Made by a program: the position numbers and the translations under genes. Under the pieces are notes generated by a model. It saw nothing but the letters and a program-made list of their open reading frames with translations. It was not told the origin of the DNA and did no database searches. DNA of 64,000 nucleotides, taken from NCBI GenBank assembly GCA_030425925.1, contig JAUHZO010000023.1:1-64000 (forward strand). Direction: 5' to 3'. Below are positions 17,555 to 26,314 of the stretch, one piece after another. This DNA comes from Alphaproteobacteria bacterium. Its GTDB lineage: Bacteria > Pseudomonadota > Alphaproteobacteria > Rhodobacterales > Rhodobacteraceae. Numbering within the stretch: position 1 is the stretch's first letter; the number at the start of each line of letters is the position of its first letter.

Positions 17555-17694
17555 CGGGGCCTTGCGCGTTCCATTCGTCCGGGCCTCCAGTCAACCGCAA
17601 TCGGCGGGTCTTGTGCAAGGGCCGGATCCGTCGGCGCGGTGTCCCGCAGGGGCGAGGGCGCGCTGCCCTGCGCGCCCTCCTGCCCTGTCCGGCT

Positions 17695-18324
17695 TCAGCG
17701 CTGGCCGCCGGCCTGCGTCAGCACGCGGGTCAGGCAGATCTGCAGCCGGTCGCCGCTTTGGCCCAGGCAGGCGCGCAGCGCCGCGTGGCCGGCTCTGGGT
17801 CGGGTGTGGACGTGACGCGGGCGGGGATTGCGTTCCACCAGGTAGCGGCCATGCGCCCAGCCCAGCTTGCCCGAGACGTGGCGGACAAACAGCCAGTCGT
17901 CCTGTGCCCCCAGCAGCCGCACGCGCGAGCCATGCGCCATGGTCATGATCACAGGATGCGCCGTGCCGGGCCCTTCGCGCAGGTTCAGTGCGCCATGGCG
18001 CGGGGCGTGGACAAACCGCGTCTCCAGCTCTGCCAGCGGCGGCCGCGGTGCGGTGGCGCGGGCCGGGCGGACATGGCTCAGCCAGCCCGAATGCGCCCAG
18101 CCGGTGAGGCCGCTTTCGTGGCGCAGTTCCACCCATTTGCCCGCGTGGTCATGGATCGTCACCCGGCTGCCATGCGGCATCCGCGCCCGGATGTGATAGG
18201 CGGTCGAGGGCCCGCTGCGCAGGTTGAGAAACCCGTCGTACGGGGCGTTGACATACATCGTCTGCGTCGCTGCCGCCGCACCGGCCCAGACCAGAAGGAC
18301 AAGCAGCATCACCATCTGTTTCAT
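17695..18324 (-). CDS. Exported protein with two bacterial SH3 domains
   Basis: The ATG at 18324 gives 209 residues with a signal peptide (MKQMVMLLVLLVWAGAAAA). Two SH3b repeats follow: VNAPYDGFLNLRSGPSTAYH with GSRVTIHDHAGKWVELRH (about 25-85), and VHAPRHGALNLREGPGTAHP with GSRVRLLGAQDDWLFVRH (about 105-165). Each ends in a GWAH motif. The C-terminus has a short Cys-containing tail. SH3b domains bind peptidoglycan or proteins in the periplasm. No catalytic domain is present, so it is probably a binding or sensor protein. Confidence 0.85.
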   Translation of the reverse strand: MKQMVMLLVLLVWAGAAAATQTMYVNAPYDGFLNLRSGPSTAYHIRARMPHGSRVTIHDHAGKWVELRHESGLTGWAHSGWLSHVRPARATAPRPPLAELETRFVHAPRHGALNLREGPGTAHPVIMTMAHGSRVRLLGAQDDWLFVRHVSGKLGWAHGRYLVERNPRPRHVHTRPRAGHAALRACLGQSGDRLQICLTRVLTQAGGQR

Positions 18325-18443
18325 CGGAGCATCCCTTTCCATCAAAGACGTGATGGACCAGCTTTCCGCGAAGGCCGGGCTGTCATGCAATGACGGCCCC
18401 GGGCCCGGGCGGTGTTATCCGATGACAAGGGGCGCGCGCGGGC

Positions 18444-19340
18444 TCAGCGCAGCCGGTACTGCACGAAATGGCCGTACAGCACGAGGTTCAGACGATCGCC
18501 GTCCAGCGTGATGAAATCGCCCCCGCCCGGGCCGGAGGGCAGGCGCATCCGGCTGCGCACCGCGCCGGTCTGAAGGTCCATCTCGTAGAGGAAATCCGGC
18601 TCGCACGAGCCGCCATCCACCGCAAACACGCTGCGGGCGTTGAAGGCGAAATTGCCACCGCCCGCGCTGCGCAGCGGCGAGATCCAGCGCAGTGTCTGCA
18701 GATCGCCCGACAGGCGCACCAGGACGCCCAGCCGCCGCTCTCCGCTGCAGCGGCGGCGCGTGTCGATCATCAGCAGCACGTCGCCCCCGGGCAGTTCCGA
18801 GATCATGAAGGCATCGGGGGCCGCGTAATCGGCATCGTCGGACACCCAGAACGCGGCCTTGCCCAGCGGCAACACCAGCCGCACCGCCTCGACCGCGCCG
18901 CTTGCGGCCACGCGTGCCAGCAGGACCGACGCCTCGCCGGTCTCGGCCCAGTGGCGCAGCACGTACTGACCGCCGCCGGGACGGTCAAAGACCGACAGGT
19001 CGGTGTCCTGCCGGTTCTGCTGCCAGGGCGCGCGGTCGCCGCGCGGGAAGGTCTGCAGCAAGACGTTCAGCCCGTCATATTCGCGGCTGACCGGGTTGCG
19101 GTCTTTCAACTGCGTGCGGGTGGCGCGCAGATCGGGCTGCGGGCCGGGATTGGGCAGCACCGGCAGCACCAGCGACGCAACCCGCGCCCCCAGATCCCGG
19201 TCGATGGCGGGGATGTCGGCCGACGGCTCCTCGGCCACGACCACTCCCGCGCCGGACACCGGGGATTGCGGCGTCTGCGCCATGCCGGCACCCGCCCCCA
19301 GCACCAGCAGGGCGGCGATTGTCAGGATCGACCCGCGCAT
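18444..19340 (-). CDS. Exported hypothetical protein
   Basis: A 298-residue protein with a signal peptide (MRGSILTIAALLVLGAGAGMAQ). The mature part is Gly/Asp-rich with beta-strand-like segments (GGQYVLRHWAETGEASVLL, DVLLMIDTRRRCSGERRLG, GGNFAFNARSVFAVDGGSC), suggesting a beta-propeller-like fold; two Cys could form a disulfide. I do not recognise the family. It stands between the SH3 protein and the DUF427 gene on the same strand. Confidence 0.7.
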   Translation of the reverse strand: MRGSILTIAALLVLGAGAGMAQTPQSPVSGAGVVVAEEPSADIPAIDRDLGARVASLVLPVLPNPGPQPDLRATRTQLKDRNPVSREYDGLNVLLQTFPRGDRAPWQQNRQDTDLSVFDRPGGGQYVLRHWAETGEASVLLARVAASGAVEAVRLVLPLGKAAFWVSDDADYAAPDAFMISELPGGDVLLMIDTRRRCSGERRLGVLVRLSGDLQTLRWISPLRSAGGGNFAFNARSVFAVDGGSCEPDFLYEMDLQTGAVRSRMRLPSGPGGGDFITLDGDRLNLVLYGHFVQYRLR

Positions 19341-19356
19341 CCCCGGCCCCGCCCTG

Positions 19357-19701
19357 TCAGACCTGCTCGACGGCCACGCCGTCCTGCACGTAGAACGCCA
19401 GATGGCCCGCGATCTGCGCTACGTCGTCCTTGGGCGATTCATAGCTCCAGGCCGCGTTTTCGTAGGTGCGGGATTTCGACATGATCGAGAAATACGACGC
19501 CTCGCCCTTGTGCGGGCAGGTGGTGCGGCGGTCGCTGGCATCGAGGAACGCCATGGCGATATCGTCGCGCGGGAAATAGATCACGGGCGGGTAATCGCCC
19601 TCGACCAGTTCCAGCGCGCGGCTCGACTCGCCCAGGACCGCGCCGCCGGCGCGGACAACCCAGGTGCCTGCGGCGGGTGTGATGGTGATGTTGCTGGTCA
19701 T
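19357..19701 (-). CDS. DUF427 domain protein
   Basis: A 114-residue DUF427 protein. Family signs are the N-terminal WVVRAGGAVLGESSRALEL, VIYFPRDDIAMAFL, TCPHKGEASYFSI and the C-terminal AWSYESPKDDVAQIAGHLAFY. DUF427 proteins are small cytoplasmic beta-barrel folds of unproven function, often single genes. It ends 16 bp from the exported hypothetical protein. Confidence 0.88.
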   Translation of the reverse strand: MTSNITITPAAGTWVVRAGGAVLGESSRALELVEGDYPPVIYFPRDDIAMAFLDASDRRTTCPHKGEASYFSIMSKSRTYENAAWSYESPKDDVAQIAGHLAFYVQDGVAVEQV

Positions 19702-19761
19702 GACAAGTCCCCCTTGTATGCGTCCGCCCCTTCAAGACACGGATTGTGTAACGACACTATG

Positions 19762-21534
19762 TCAAATCGGCGCGCAGGCCAGCCTTAACCACGCCGCTGC
19801 GGCACCTTCGACCTGCGGCCCGACCCGCGCCAGCACCTCGGCGTGATAGGCGTTCAGCCAGTCGGTCTCGGCCTCGGTCAGCAGCGCGGGCACCACCAGG
19901 CGAGTGTCGATGGGCACATGGGTGAGGGTTTCAAAGCGCAGCATCTCGGCCACGGTCTGCCCGTCAAGGCGCGGCGCGGGTTCCACCGCGATCAGGTTTT
20001 CGATCCGGATGCCAAAGCGGCCTTCGCGGTAAAAACCCGGCTCGTTCGACAGGATCATTCCCGGTTCCAGCGGGACGGTGCCGCTGCGGGCGAGGCGCAC
20101 CGGGCCTTCGTGCACCGAAAGATAGGCGCCCACGCCATGCCCGGTGCCATGGCCGTAATCCAGCCCGGCCTCCCACAGCGCGGCGCGGGCAAAGGGATCG
20201 AGATCGCGCCCCGCCATCCCCTGGGGAAAGCGCAGTCGCGACAGCGCGATCATGCCCTTGAGCACGCGGGTAAAGGCCTCGGCCTCGTCCGGGCCGGGAT
20301 CGCCGATGGCGACGGTGCGGGTGATGTCGGTGGTGCCGTCCACATACTGCCCGCCGCTGTCGACCAGCAGCAGCTCGCCCGCCGCCAGCCGGCGGTTGCT
20401 CTGCTCGGTCACGCGGTAATGCACCACCGCCCCGTTGGGACCCGACCCGCTGATCGTCTCGAAACTGATGTCGCGCAGGGCGTTGGTGGCGCGGCGTTCC
20501 TCTTCGAGCCGCCGCACCACGTCGATCTCGGTCAACGTGCCCGGGGCCTCGGCGTCGAGCCAGGCCAGAAAGCGCACCATCGCCACCGCGTCGCGCTGGT
20601 GCGCGGCCCGCGCCCCGGCCAGTTCGGCGTCGTTCTTGCGCGCTTTGGGCAGAAGGCAGGGATCGGGGCCATCCACGGGCTGCGCCAGCCGCGCCGCCAC
20701 CGCCACCGGGCAGGAGGCGGGGTCGATCTGCACCGGGCCGTCGAGGGCGGAAAGATCGTCGAGGAACCGCGCCGGCGGCAGGCAGGTGACCGCGGCAGGC
20801 AGGTGATCGCCCAGTTCGGTCAGCTTTTCTGCCGCCATGTACAGCGAAACGGCTGCGTCGGAATGCAGGATTGCAAAGCCCTGTGGCACCGGATTGTGCG
20901 GAATGTCGCTGCCGCGGATGTTCAGCAGCCAGGCGATGCTGTCGGGCAGGGTGATGACCGCCGCCTGCGCCGCGCCCAGGCCCCTGGCCAGCCGGACGAT
21001 CTTGTCGACCGAGGTCTCGCCGGCCAGCTCCAGCGGATGCGGCGCGACCTTGCCCAGGGGCGGGGCGGGGCGGTCTGTCCAGATCCGGTCCACCAGGTTG
21101 TCGCACGCCACCAGCGTGAGGCCCGGCATCTCCTCCTCCAGCTTGCGCCGCTGTTCCACGGTCAGCAGCCAGGGGTCAAAGCCGATGCGCCCGGACCCGC
21201 CCTGCGCCGCCGCGATCCAGCGGCCCAGCGACATCTCGGGCCAGTCCACCTTTTCGAAGACATCGGCCACCTGCGCCTTGACCTGCACCCGGTAGCGGCT
21301 GTCGACGAACACCGCCGCCCGGTCGCGCAACGCGACGCACCAGCCCGCCGAGCCGGTGAACCCGGTGAGCCAGGCCAGCCGCGCATCGCAGGCCGCCACG
21401 TATTCGCCCTGCCAGGCATCGGCGCGCGGCACCAGGAACCCGTCCAGCCCGTCGGCGTCCATCCGGGCGCGCAGCGCGGCCAGGCGCGCAGGCCCGTGTT
21501 CTGGCGACGCGGTTTCGTTGAAGGTCTGGAACAT
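19762..21534 (-). CDS. Xaa-Pro aminopeptidase (M24B)
   Basis: Aminopeptidase P-type metallopeptidase releasing N-terminal residues before proline, cytoplasmic. The ATG at 21534 (MFQTFNETASPEH) gives 590 residues, the three-domain long form. Two creatinase-like N-terminal domains precede the pita-bread catalytic domain, whose dinuclear metal ligands are visible: VDSGGQYVDGTTDITRT (two Asp), GHGTGHGVGAYLSVHEGP (His), SNEPGFY (Glu) and GIRIENL (Glu). The stretch upstream of the chosen start is not conserved-looking. Confidence 0.93.
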   Translation of the reverse strand: MFQTFNETASPEHGPARLAALRARMDADGLDGFLVPRADAWQGEYVAACDARLAWLTGFTGSAGWCVALRDRAAVFVDSRYRVQVKAQVADVFEKVDWPEMSLGRWIAAAQGGSGRIGFDPWLLTVEQRRKLEEEMPGLTLVACDNLVDRIWTDRPAPPLGKVAPHPLELAGETSVDKIVRLARGLGAAQAAVITLPDSIAWLLNIRGSDIPHNPVPQGFAILHSDAAVSLYMAAEKLTELGDHLPAAVTCLPPARFLDDLSALDGPVQIDPASCPVAVAARLAQPVDGPDPCLLPKARKNDAELAGARAAHQRDAVAMVRFLAWLDAEAPGTLTEIDVVRRLEEERRATNALRDISFETISGSGPNGAVVHYRVTEQSNRRLAAGELLLVDSGGQYVDGTTDITRTVAIGDPGPDEAEAFTRVLKGMIALSRLRFPQGMAGRDLDPFARAALWEAGLDYGHGTGHGVGAYLSVHEGPVRLARSGTVPLEPGMILSNEPGFYREGRFGIRIENLIAVEPAPRLDGQTVAEMLRFETLTHVPIDTRLVVPALLTEAETDWLNAYHAEVLARVGPQVEGAAAAWLRLACAPI

Positions 21535-21607
21535 GCAGGCTCTCCGGTTTTCCGGGGACCGTAGCAAATCCCGTCGGGATTGCCAGAGGGCCCGCATGGC
21601 CGCGCGC

Positions 21608-22582
21608 TCAGGTCAGCCTGTCCAGAAGCGCCAGCTGGTCGGCCGCCACGATTTCGGCCGCGCGCTTGTGCTGCGCGCGGAGTTCAGCCGCGTGTTCGCG
21701 GAACACGCTGTCGACCCGCGGTTCGATGGCGGTCAGGAAGGCCAGCATCAGGTTGAACGCGCGTTCGTGCACGGCTTCGTCCAGCTCTGCGCCATGGATG
21801 CTTTCGAACAGCGCGTCATAGTGGAAGCGCACGTTCTTGTAGAGCGCAATGATGCGGACAAGAGGGTGCGGATAGCGGTGCGGGTCGATGGGGTGGACCG
21901 GGGCGGACAATGGCTCAAGCCCCGCAAACACCGCCGCGGCGGCGGCGTATTTCAGCGCCAGCGTGGTCTCGATGGCATCGGTTTCGAACAGATAGCCCAG
22001 TTCGGGGTCGCGATGGCGGTAGCGGAACAGCTCCACATGGTTCAGCACCAGCGCCGCCACCATGTCGCATTTCAGCTCTTCGTCATGAAAGCCGGTCCCC
22101 GCCAGATCGGTCGGCCCCGTTGCCTCGCTCATCCGGCAGAAGCCGCGGGTGCGGGGCAGCGTGTCGAGATGGCCGAAATAGACATGCCCCAGCTCGTGCC
22201 CGATGGCAAAGGTCAGCGCATCGGTGGCAAATGCCTTCTGCATCAGGTCCCGCTGGGCCGGTGCGATGTCGAACCGGGCCTCGATCCGTTCGAACATGCG
22301 GTAGCAGTCGGTGATGATCCCGTCCGTGACACCGATCAGGTGAAAGCCATGCACCCGCGCCACATAGGCGTTGATCTCTGATGACTTGACGATATCGCCA
22401 TGCACCGACCCGGCCCGCTCCAGCGGCAGGACAAACGCGCCGAATTCGACGATGCCCTGAACCGCGCTCTTGAACTCCGCCCCGCCGGGGCGGATGCCGC
22501 CGACATCGCCAAAGGCCAGCCGCTTGGCCCGGTCGAGACGCCAGCGGTGCACGCGTTGCAGCCAGCGCGGCTGGCCGATCAT
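21608..22582 (-). CDS. HExxH metallopeptidase-like protein
   Basis: A 324-residue soluble protein with HELGHVYFGH at residues 129-138, the zinc-peptidase HExxH helix, and a downstream DEELKCDMVAALVL that could supply the third (Asp/Glu) ligand. There is no signal peptide. The rest is helical. The start overlaps the stop of a truncated winged-helix gene by ATGA. Substrate unknown; the family was not identified beyond the zinc motif. Confidence 0.75.
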   Translation of the reverse strand: MIGQPRWLQRVHRWRLDRAKRLAFGDVGGIRPGGAEFKSAVQGIVEFGAFVLPLERAGSVHGDIVKSSEINAYVARVHGFHLIGVTDGIITDCYRMFERIEARFDIAPAQRDLMQKAFATDALTFAIGHELGHVYFGHLDTLPRTRGFCRMSEATGPTDLAGTGFHDEELKCDMVAALVLNHVELFRYRHRDPELGYLFETDAIETTLALKYAAAAAVFAGLEPLSAPVHPIDPHRYPHPLVRIIALYKNVRFHYDALFESIHGAELDEAVHERAFNLMLAFLTAIEPRVDSVFREHAAELRAQHKRAAEIVAADQLALLDRLT

Positions 22583-22818
22583 GCCGGCCCGGCCCGGAAC
22601 GCCGGTGGTTTGCGCTGCGGCGCAACCGCGGCACCGGACAGGATCCGCCCTGTCCGGACGCGTGCCACGATCTCGTCCCGCGTTACCACGCGGCCCGCGT
22701 TTTCCACCAGCAGGCGGATCAGGTCGAAGACCTGCGGTTCCACCGCGACGGGCTGGCCCGCACGGGTCAGTGTCAGGGCTTCGGCGTCGAGCAGGCAGTC
22801 GGCAAAGCTGTGGCGCAT
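22579..22818 (-). pseudogene. Truncated OmpR/CadC-type winged-helix regulator
   Basis: This 79-residue frame begins like a complete winged-helix regulator (FADCLLDAEALTLTRAGQPV, VEPQVFDLIRLLVENAGRVV, TRDEIVARV) and parallels the full-length gene at 50148-51344. The match stops after about 60 residues, just before the recognition helix and wing, and continues with an unrelated tail (RILSGAAVAPQRKPP). DNA binding is probably lost. It overlaps the HExxH gene by 4 bp. It looks like a decayed regulator with a still-recognisable divergent promoter region. Confidence 0.65.
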
Positions 22819-22960
22819 GGGCAGACTAGAGCCGTCTTGCAGGGTTTGCGCAAGCTTCGGATCGTTTCACAGGGGTTTCCAAGCGACATCTCGGGACAGT
22901 CTTCAAGCGCCCCGCGCCGGTTTGCGCGAAGATGAAGACATCAACCCAAGGAGAGACCTT
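22819..22960. promoter_or_regulatory. Divergent control region, copy A
   Basis: The 142-bp region between the truncated regulator and a small gene contains TCTTCAAGCG at 22900-22909. The 10-mer is 82 bp from the regulator start and 61 bp from the small-gene start. The paralogous region at 51345-51487 has the same 10-mer 82 and 62 bp from the corresponding starts. Confidence 0.55.
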
Positions 22961-23155
22961 ATGCTCAGCCCCATCGACACCCGCATCCTCACCGCCCGCC
23001 CCGACCACCTGACCGCGCTGACCGAGGCCCAGCGCAGCGCGGAGGCGCTGCTGGCGGAGCGCCGTCGCGGCTGGATCGCGGCGCTCCTGCGCCGCCTGGT
23101 CCGCCGCCCGGTGCGGCTGTCCCGTCCCGCATTTGGGGCAGGGCGCGCCTTGTGA
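22961..23155 (+). CDS. Small basic protein (64 aa)
   Basis: ATG at 22961 follows a good AAGGAGAG site. The protein starts MLSPIDTRILTARPDHLTAL, continues with an Ala/Glu helix, and ends with an Arg-rich amphipathic stretch (RRLVRRPVRLSRP). It is divergent from the truncated winged-helix regulator. The layout parallels the small gene at 51488, which is divergent from the intact regulator. It may be a small stress or membrane-associated protein; no family was identified. Confidence 0.6.
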   Translation: MLSPIDTRILTARPDHLTALTEAQRSAEALLAERRRGWIAALLRRLVRRPVRLSRPAFGAGRAL

Positions 23156-23193
23156 TAGGCTGACGTCCTGACACGCAGAGGGGACAAGGCCGC

Positions 23194-24015
23194 ATGACCG
23201 ACACGGATTTTGCACGGTTCGAAAAGGACGGGTGGAGCGACCCGGACATTGCGGGGCACTATGCCCGCGATTTTGCCCGCGCGGCGCAGGCGGCGGTGCC
23301 CGACACGGTGCGGCTGGCCAAGGCCGGCCCGGGCAAGGCGGTGCTGGACCTGTGCTGCGGGCAGGGGATCGTCACGGCGGCGCTGGCCGAGACCGGGGCA
23401 GAGGCCACGGGCCTCGATTTCTCGCCGGCCATGCTGGCGCTGGCGCGCAAGGCCGCGCCGGGGGCGGAGTTCGTCGAAGGCGATGCCATGGCGCTGCCGT
23501 TCGATGCGGGACGGTTCGACGCGGTTACCATGGGGTTCGGCATGCTGCACGTGCCCGATGCCGGCCGCGCCCTGGCCGAGGCGCGGCGCGTGCTTAAGCC
23601 GGGCGGGCGCTTTGTCTTTTCCACCTGGATCGGCCCGGGCGAGCCGAGCGCGGTGTTCTGGTGCATGAGCACGCTGGCCCAGCATGGCGACGCGGGCGTG
23701 GCGCTGCCGCCCGGGCCGGGGCCGTTCGACATGGCGGGCGAGGATGCGGTGCGCGCCGCTTTCGGCGCGGCAGGGTTCGAAATGGCGGGGCGCGTGCGGG
23801 CGGACGGGGTCTGGCTGGCCGACCGGCCCGATCAGCCCATCGACTTCTTCCGCGAAGGGACGGTGCGCGGTGCGGTCCTGATCAACGGGCAAAGCGCCGA
23901 CACGCTGGCGCGGCTCAGGGGCATCGTCGCCGATCTGGTGCGGGCGCATTGCGGTGACGACGCGCCTTACCGTATCCCGGTGCCGTCGGTCATCACCTGC
24001 GGCGTCGCGGTCTGA
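23194..24015 (+). CDS. Class I SAM-dependent methyltransferase
   Basis: A 273-residue Rossmann methyltransferase of the UbiE/Methyltransf_11 type. Motif I is VLDLCCGQGIVTAALAETGA (about residues 50-69), followed by TGLDFSPAML, VEGDAMALPF and the post-motif region FDAVTMGFGMLHVPD with LAEARRVLKPGGRFVFSTW. The substrate cannot be told from sequence. It is transcribed with the small basic protein 38 bp upstream, and a hydrolase fragment follows. Confidence 0.88.
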   Translation: MTDTDFARFEKDGWSDPDIAGHYARDFARAAQAAVPDTVRLAKAGPGKAVLDLCCGQGIVTAALAETGAEATGLDFSPAMLALARKAAPGAEFVEGDAMALPFDAGRFDAVTMGFGMLHVPDAGRALAEARRVLKPGGRFVFSTWIGPGEPSAVFWCMSTLAQHGDAGVALPPGPGPFDMAGEDAVRAAFGAAGFEMAGRVRADGVWLADRPDQPIDFFREGTVRGAVLINGQSADTLARLRGIVADLVRAHCGDDAPYRIPVPSVITCGVAV

Positions 24016-24132
24016 GCCCGCCCGCCTGGTCGCCAAGGCCCCCGCCTGTGGGTCAACCCGGGAGGTCGCGCGCGGCTTGTTGTTCGCGGCATGCCCCGGC
24101 ATGGTGACGGCGAACCGGCGCGGAGGACGCAG

Positions 24133-24236
24133 ATGCTTTACACCAGAGTCCACGGTCAGGGTCGGCCGCTTGTCATCCTGCATGGCGCAACGCTGGATCA
24201 CCGCCACATGCAGGCCGCGCTGGAACCGGCCTTCGG
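24133..24236 (+). pseudogene. 5' remnant of an alpha/beta hydrolase gene
   Basis: After a GGAGG-containing leader an ATG opens a frame reading MLYTRVHGQGRPLVILHGAT, the start of an alpha/beta hydrolase with the HG oxyanion motif. It continues for about 34 residues (to ALEPAFGQL) and then runs into the 3' end of the opposing cobT gene. The nucleophile elbow and the rest of the enzyme are missing. A deletion or rearrangement next to cobT is the simplest explanation. Confidence 0.7.
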
Positions 24237-26117
24237 TCAGCTGGCCCGCTTGATCCCCATCACCCGAGCCCGCGCGCGCGGGTCGCTGTCGAACAGCGAG
24301 GCAAGCTGTTCGGTCATCGCACCGGCCAGCTGGTCGACATCGGTGATCGTCACCGCGCGGTCGTAATAGCGCGTCACGTCGTGGCCGATGCCGATGGCCA
24401 GCAGCTCTACCTGTTTCTTGCGTTCCACCATGGCGATCACGTCACGCAGGTGCTTTTCCAGGTAGTTGGCCGGGTTCACCGACAGCGTCGAATCGTCCAC
24501 CGGCGCGCCGTCCGAGATCACCATCAGGATCTTGCGCTGCTCGTGCCGCCCGGTCAGGCGACGGTGCGCCCATTCCAGCGCCTCGCCGTCGATGTTTTCC
24601 TTCAGCAGGCCCTCTTTCATCATCAGGCCCAGATTGTCGCGTGTGCGCCGCCAGGGCGCGTCGGCGGATTTGTAGACGATGTGGCGCAGGTCGTTCAGGC
24701 GGCCGGGCTGCTGTTCGCGGCCCGCGTTCAGCCAGGTTTCGCGGCTTTGCCCGCCTTTCCAGGCGCGGGTGGTGAAGCCAAGGATCTCCACCTTGACGCT
24801 GCAGCGCTCCAGCGTGCGGGCCAGAACGTCGGCGCAGATCGCCGCGATGGAGATGGGCCGTCCGCGCATGGAGCCCGAATTGTCCAGCAGGAGCGTCACC
24901 ACGGTGTCGCGGAACTCGGTATCCTTCTCGACCTTGAAGGACAGCGGCGTCGTCGGGTTGGCCACCACGCGGGCCAGACGCCCCGCGTCGAGGATGCCTT
25001 CTTCGCGGTCGAACTCCCAGCTGCGGTTCTGCTGCGCCTGCAGGCGGCGCTGCAGCTTGTTCGCCAGCCGGCTGACGGCACCTTTCAGCGGTTCCAGCTG
25101 CTGGTCGAGATAGGCGCGCAGGCGCTCCAGCTCGATGGGCTCGGCCAGGTCTTCGGCCCCGATCTCTTCGTCGAAATCGGTGGTGTAGACGTGGTAATCC
25201 GGATCGGCCTCGGAAAAGGGCTGCGGCGCGGGCGGCTCCAGCGGGGCCTCGCCCTCGGGCATCTCGGTTTCTTCGCCCATCTCCTGGTCGGCCATCTCGT
25301 CCATCGAGACCTGGGCCTGGCTGGGATCCTGGGTTTCGTCTTGGCTCTGTTCGGGGCTGGCATCCGCCTCTTCGGTGGACTCGTCCTCGTCCCCGGTGCT
25401 GTCGGGCTGTTCCTCTTCGTCCTGCCCGTCCTCGGTGCCGTCTTCCTCGGCCTCGTCGTCGATCTGGTCGGGATCGTCGCCCAGCTGGTCGCCATAGCCC
25501 AGATCGGCAATCATCCGCCGCGCCAGCCTGGCAAAGGCCGACGGGTCCGACAGCACGTCGTCCAGCCGCTCCAGCGTCTCGCCCGCCTGTTCCTCCATGA
25601 AGCCGCGCCAGAGATCCATCACATGCGCCGCGTCCGCGGGCAGATCGCGCCCGGTGGCAAGATGGCGGATCAGGTACCCGGCGGCCACGGGAAGCGGGGC
25701 CTGCGCCGCTTCGCGGATCTGGCCATAGCCGCGGCGCGCCGCCTCGTTTCCGATCTTGGCGTCGATATTGCCCGCGGTGCCGGGCATGTCGCGCGCGCCC
25801 ATCGCCTCGCAGCGGGCGGTCTCCATCGCGTCGTAGAGCTCGCGCGCCATGTCGCCCGGCGGCGCATAGCGCGCGTGCACGCCGGCATCGTGATAGCGGT
25901 GATACAGCGCCAGCGCATCCGCCGTGCCGCGCGCCAGCAGCACCTCGTCCCGGGTCATCCGGCGGCTGACCTGGGGCAGGCGCATGGCGTCGCCCGCGAT
26001 GCCGGACGGGTCCACCGTGTAGCTGACCGACAGGTCCGGATCGTCGGCCATGACCTTGGTCGCTTCGGCAAGCGCTTTCTTGAAGGGATCGGCGGGATTG
26101 TCGTTGTGCTGGGCCAT
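24237..26117 (-). CDS. cobT: Cobaltochelatase subunit CobT
   Basis: CobT is the AAA-partner (CoxE/VWA-like) subunit of aerobic cobaltochelatase CobNST, which inserts Co2+ into hydrogenobyrinate a,c-diamide in B12 synthesis. The ATG at 26117 ([20 protein letters not shown]) gives 626 residues, the family length. A long acidic Asp/Glu/Gln-rich linker lies at about 215-320, followed by the conserved cobalamin-biosynthesis domain. The C-terminal VWA domain carries the MIDAS motif [16 protein letters not shown]. cobS is 3 kb away on the same strand, with four unrelated features between, whereas they are normally neighbours. Confidence 0.95.
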   Translation of the reverse strand: MAQHNDNPADPFKKALAEATKVMADDPDLSVSYTVDPSGIAGDAMRLPQVSRRMTRDEVLLARGTADALALYHRYHDAGVHARYAPPGDMARELYDAMETARCEAMGARDMPGTAGNIDAKIGNEAARRGYGQIREAAQAPLPVAAGYLIRHLATGRDLPADAAHVMDLWRGFMEEQAGETLERLDDVLSDPSAFARLARRMIADLGYGDQLGDDPDQIDDEAEEDGTEDGQDEEEQPDSTGDEDESTEEADASPEQSQDETQDPSQAQVSMDEMADQEMGEETEMPEGEAPLEPPAPQPFSEADPDYHVYTTDFDEEIGAEDLAEPIELERLRAYLDQQLEPLKGAVSRLANKLQRRLQAQQNRSWEFDREEGILDAGRLARVVANPTTPLSFKVEKDTEFRDTVVTLLLDNSGSMRGRPISIAAICADVLARTLERCSVKVEILGFTTRAWKGGQSRETWLNAGREQQPGRLNDLRHIVYKSADAPWRRTRDNLGLMMKEGLLKENIDGEALEWAHRRLTGRHEQRKILMVISDGAPVDDSTLSVNPANYLEKHLRDVIAMVERKKQVELLAIGIGHDVTRYYDRAVTITDVDQLAGAMTEQLASLFDSDPRARARVMGIKRAS

Positions 26118-26189
26118 GCGCACAGGTTTCTTACGCCACATGCGTTTTGGCAAGTCGAAATGACGGCAGGCCCCGGGCGCGGACCAGAC

Positions 26190-26203
26190 TGGCAATATTG
26201 CCA
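26190..26203. promoter_or_regulatory. 14-bp perfect palindrome in the cobT/RTX divergent region
   Basis: TGGCAATATTGCCA reads identically on both strands. It lies 73 bp from the cobT start and 112 bp from the RTX start, with an AT-rich stretch next to it. It is a candidate operator for the RTX gene or for cobT. Confidence 0.4.
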
Positions 26204-26314
26204 TTAAGGTTAGGAATTCCAGACCCTTAGGGGCCACATCTCAGGCAGAATTGCTATCTGCCGGGGCGCGGCGGCCTGGCATATCCACAGTCCATGCAAC
26301 GCTTGGAGGGCAAG

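Noticed and set aside
19843-21564. 573-codon plus-strand frame opposite the aminopeptidase P gene
   Set aside because: Composition is His/Arg/Gly-rich antisense; the minus strand has all metal ligands of M24.
24381-26207. 608-codon plus-strand frame opposite cobT
   Set aside because: It is antisense to the CobT MIDAS and linker; no domain is visible.
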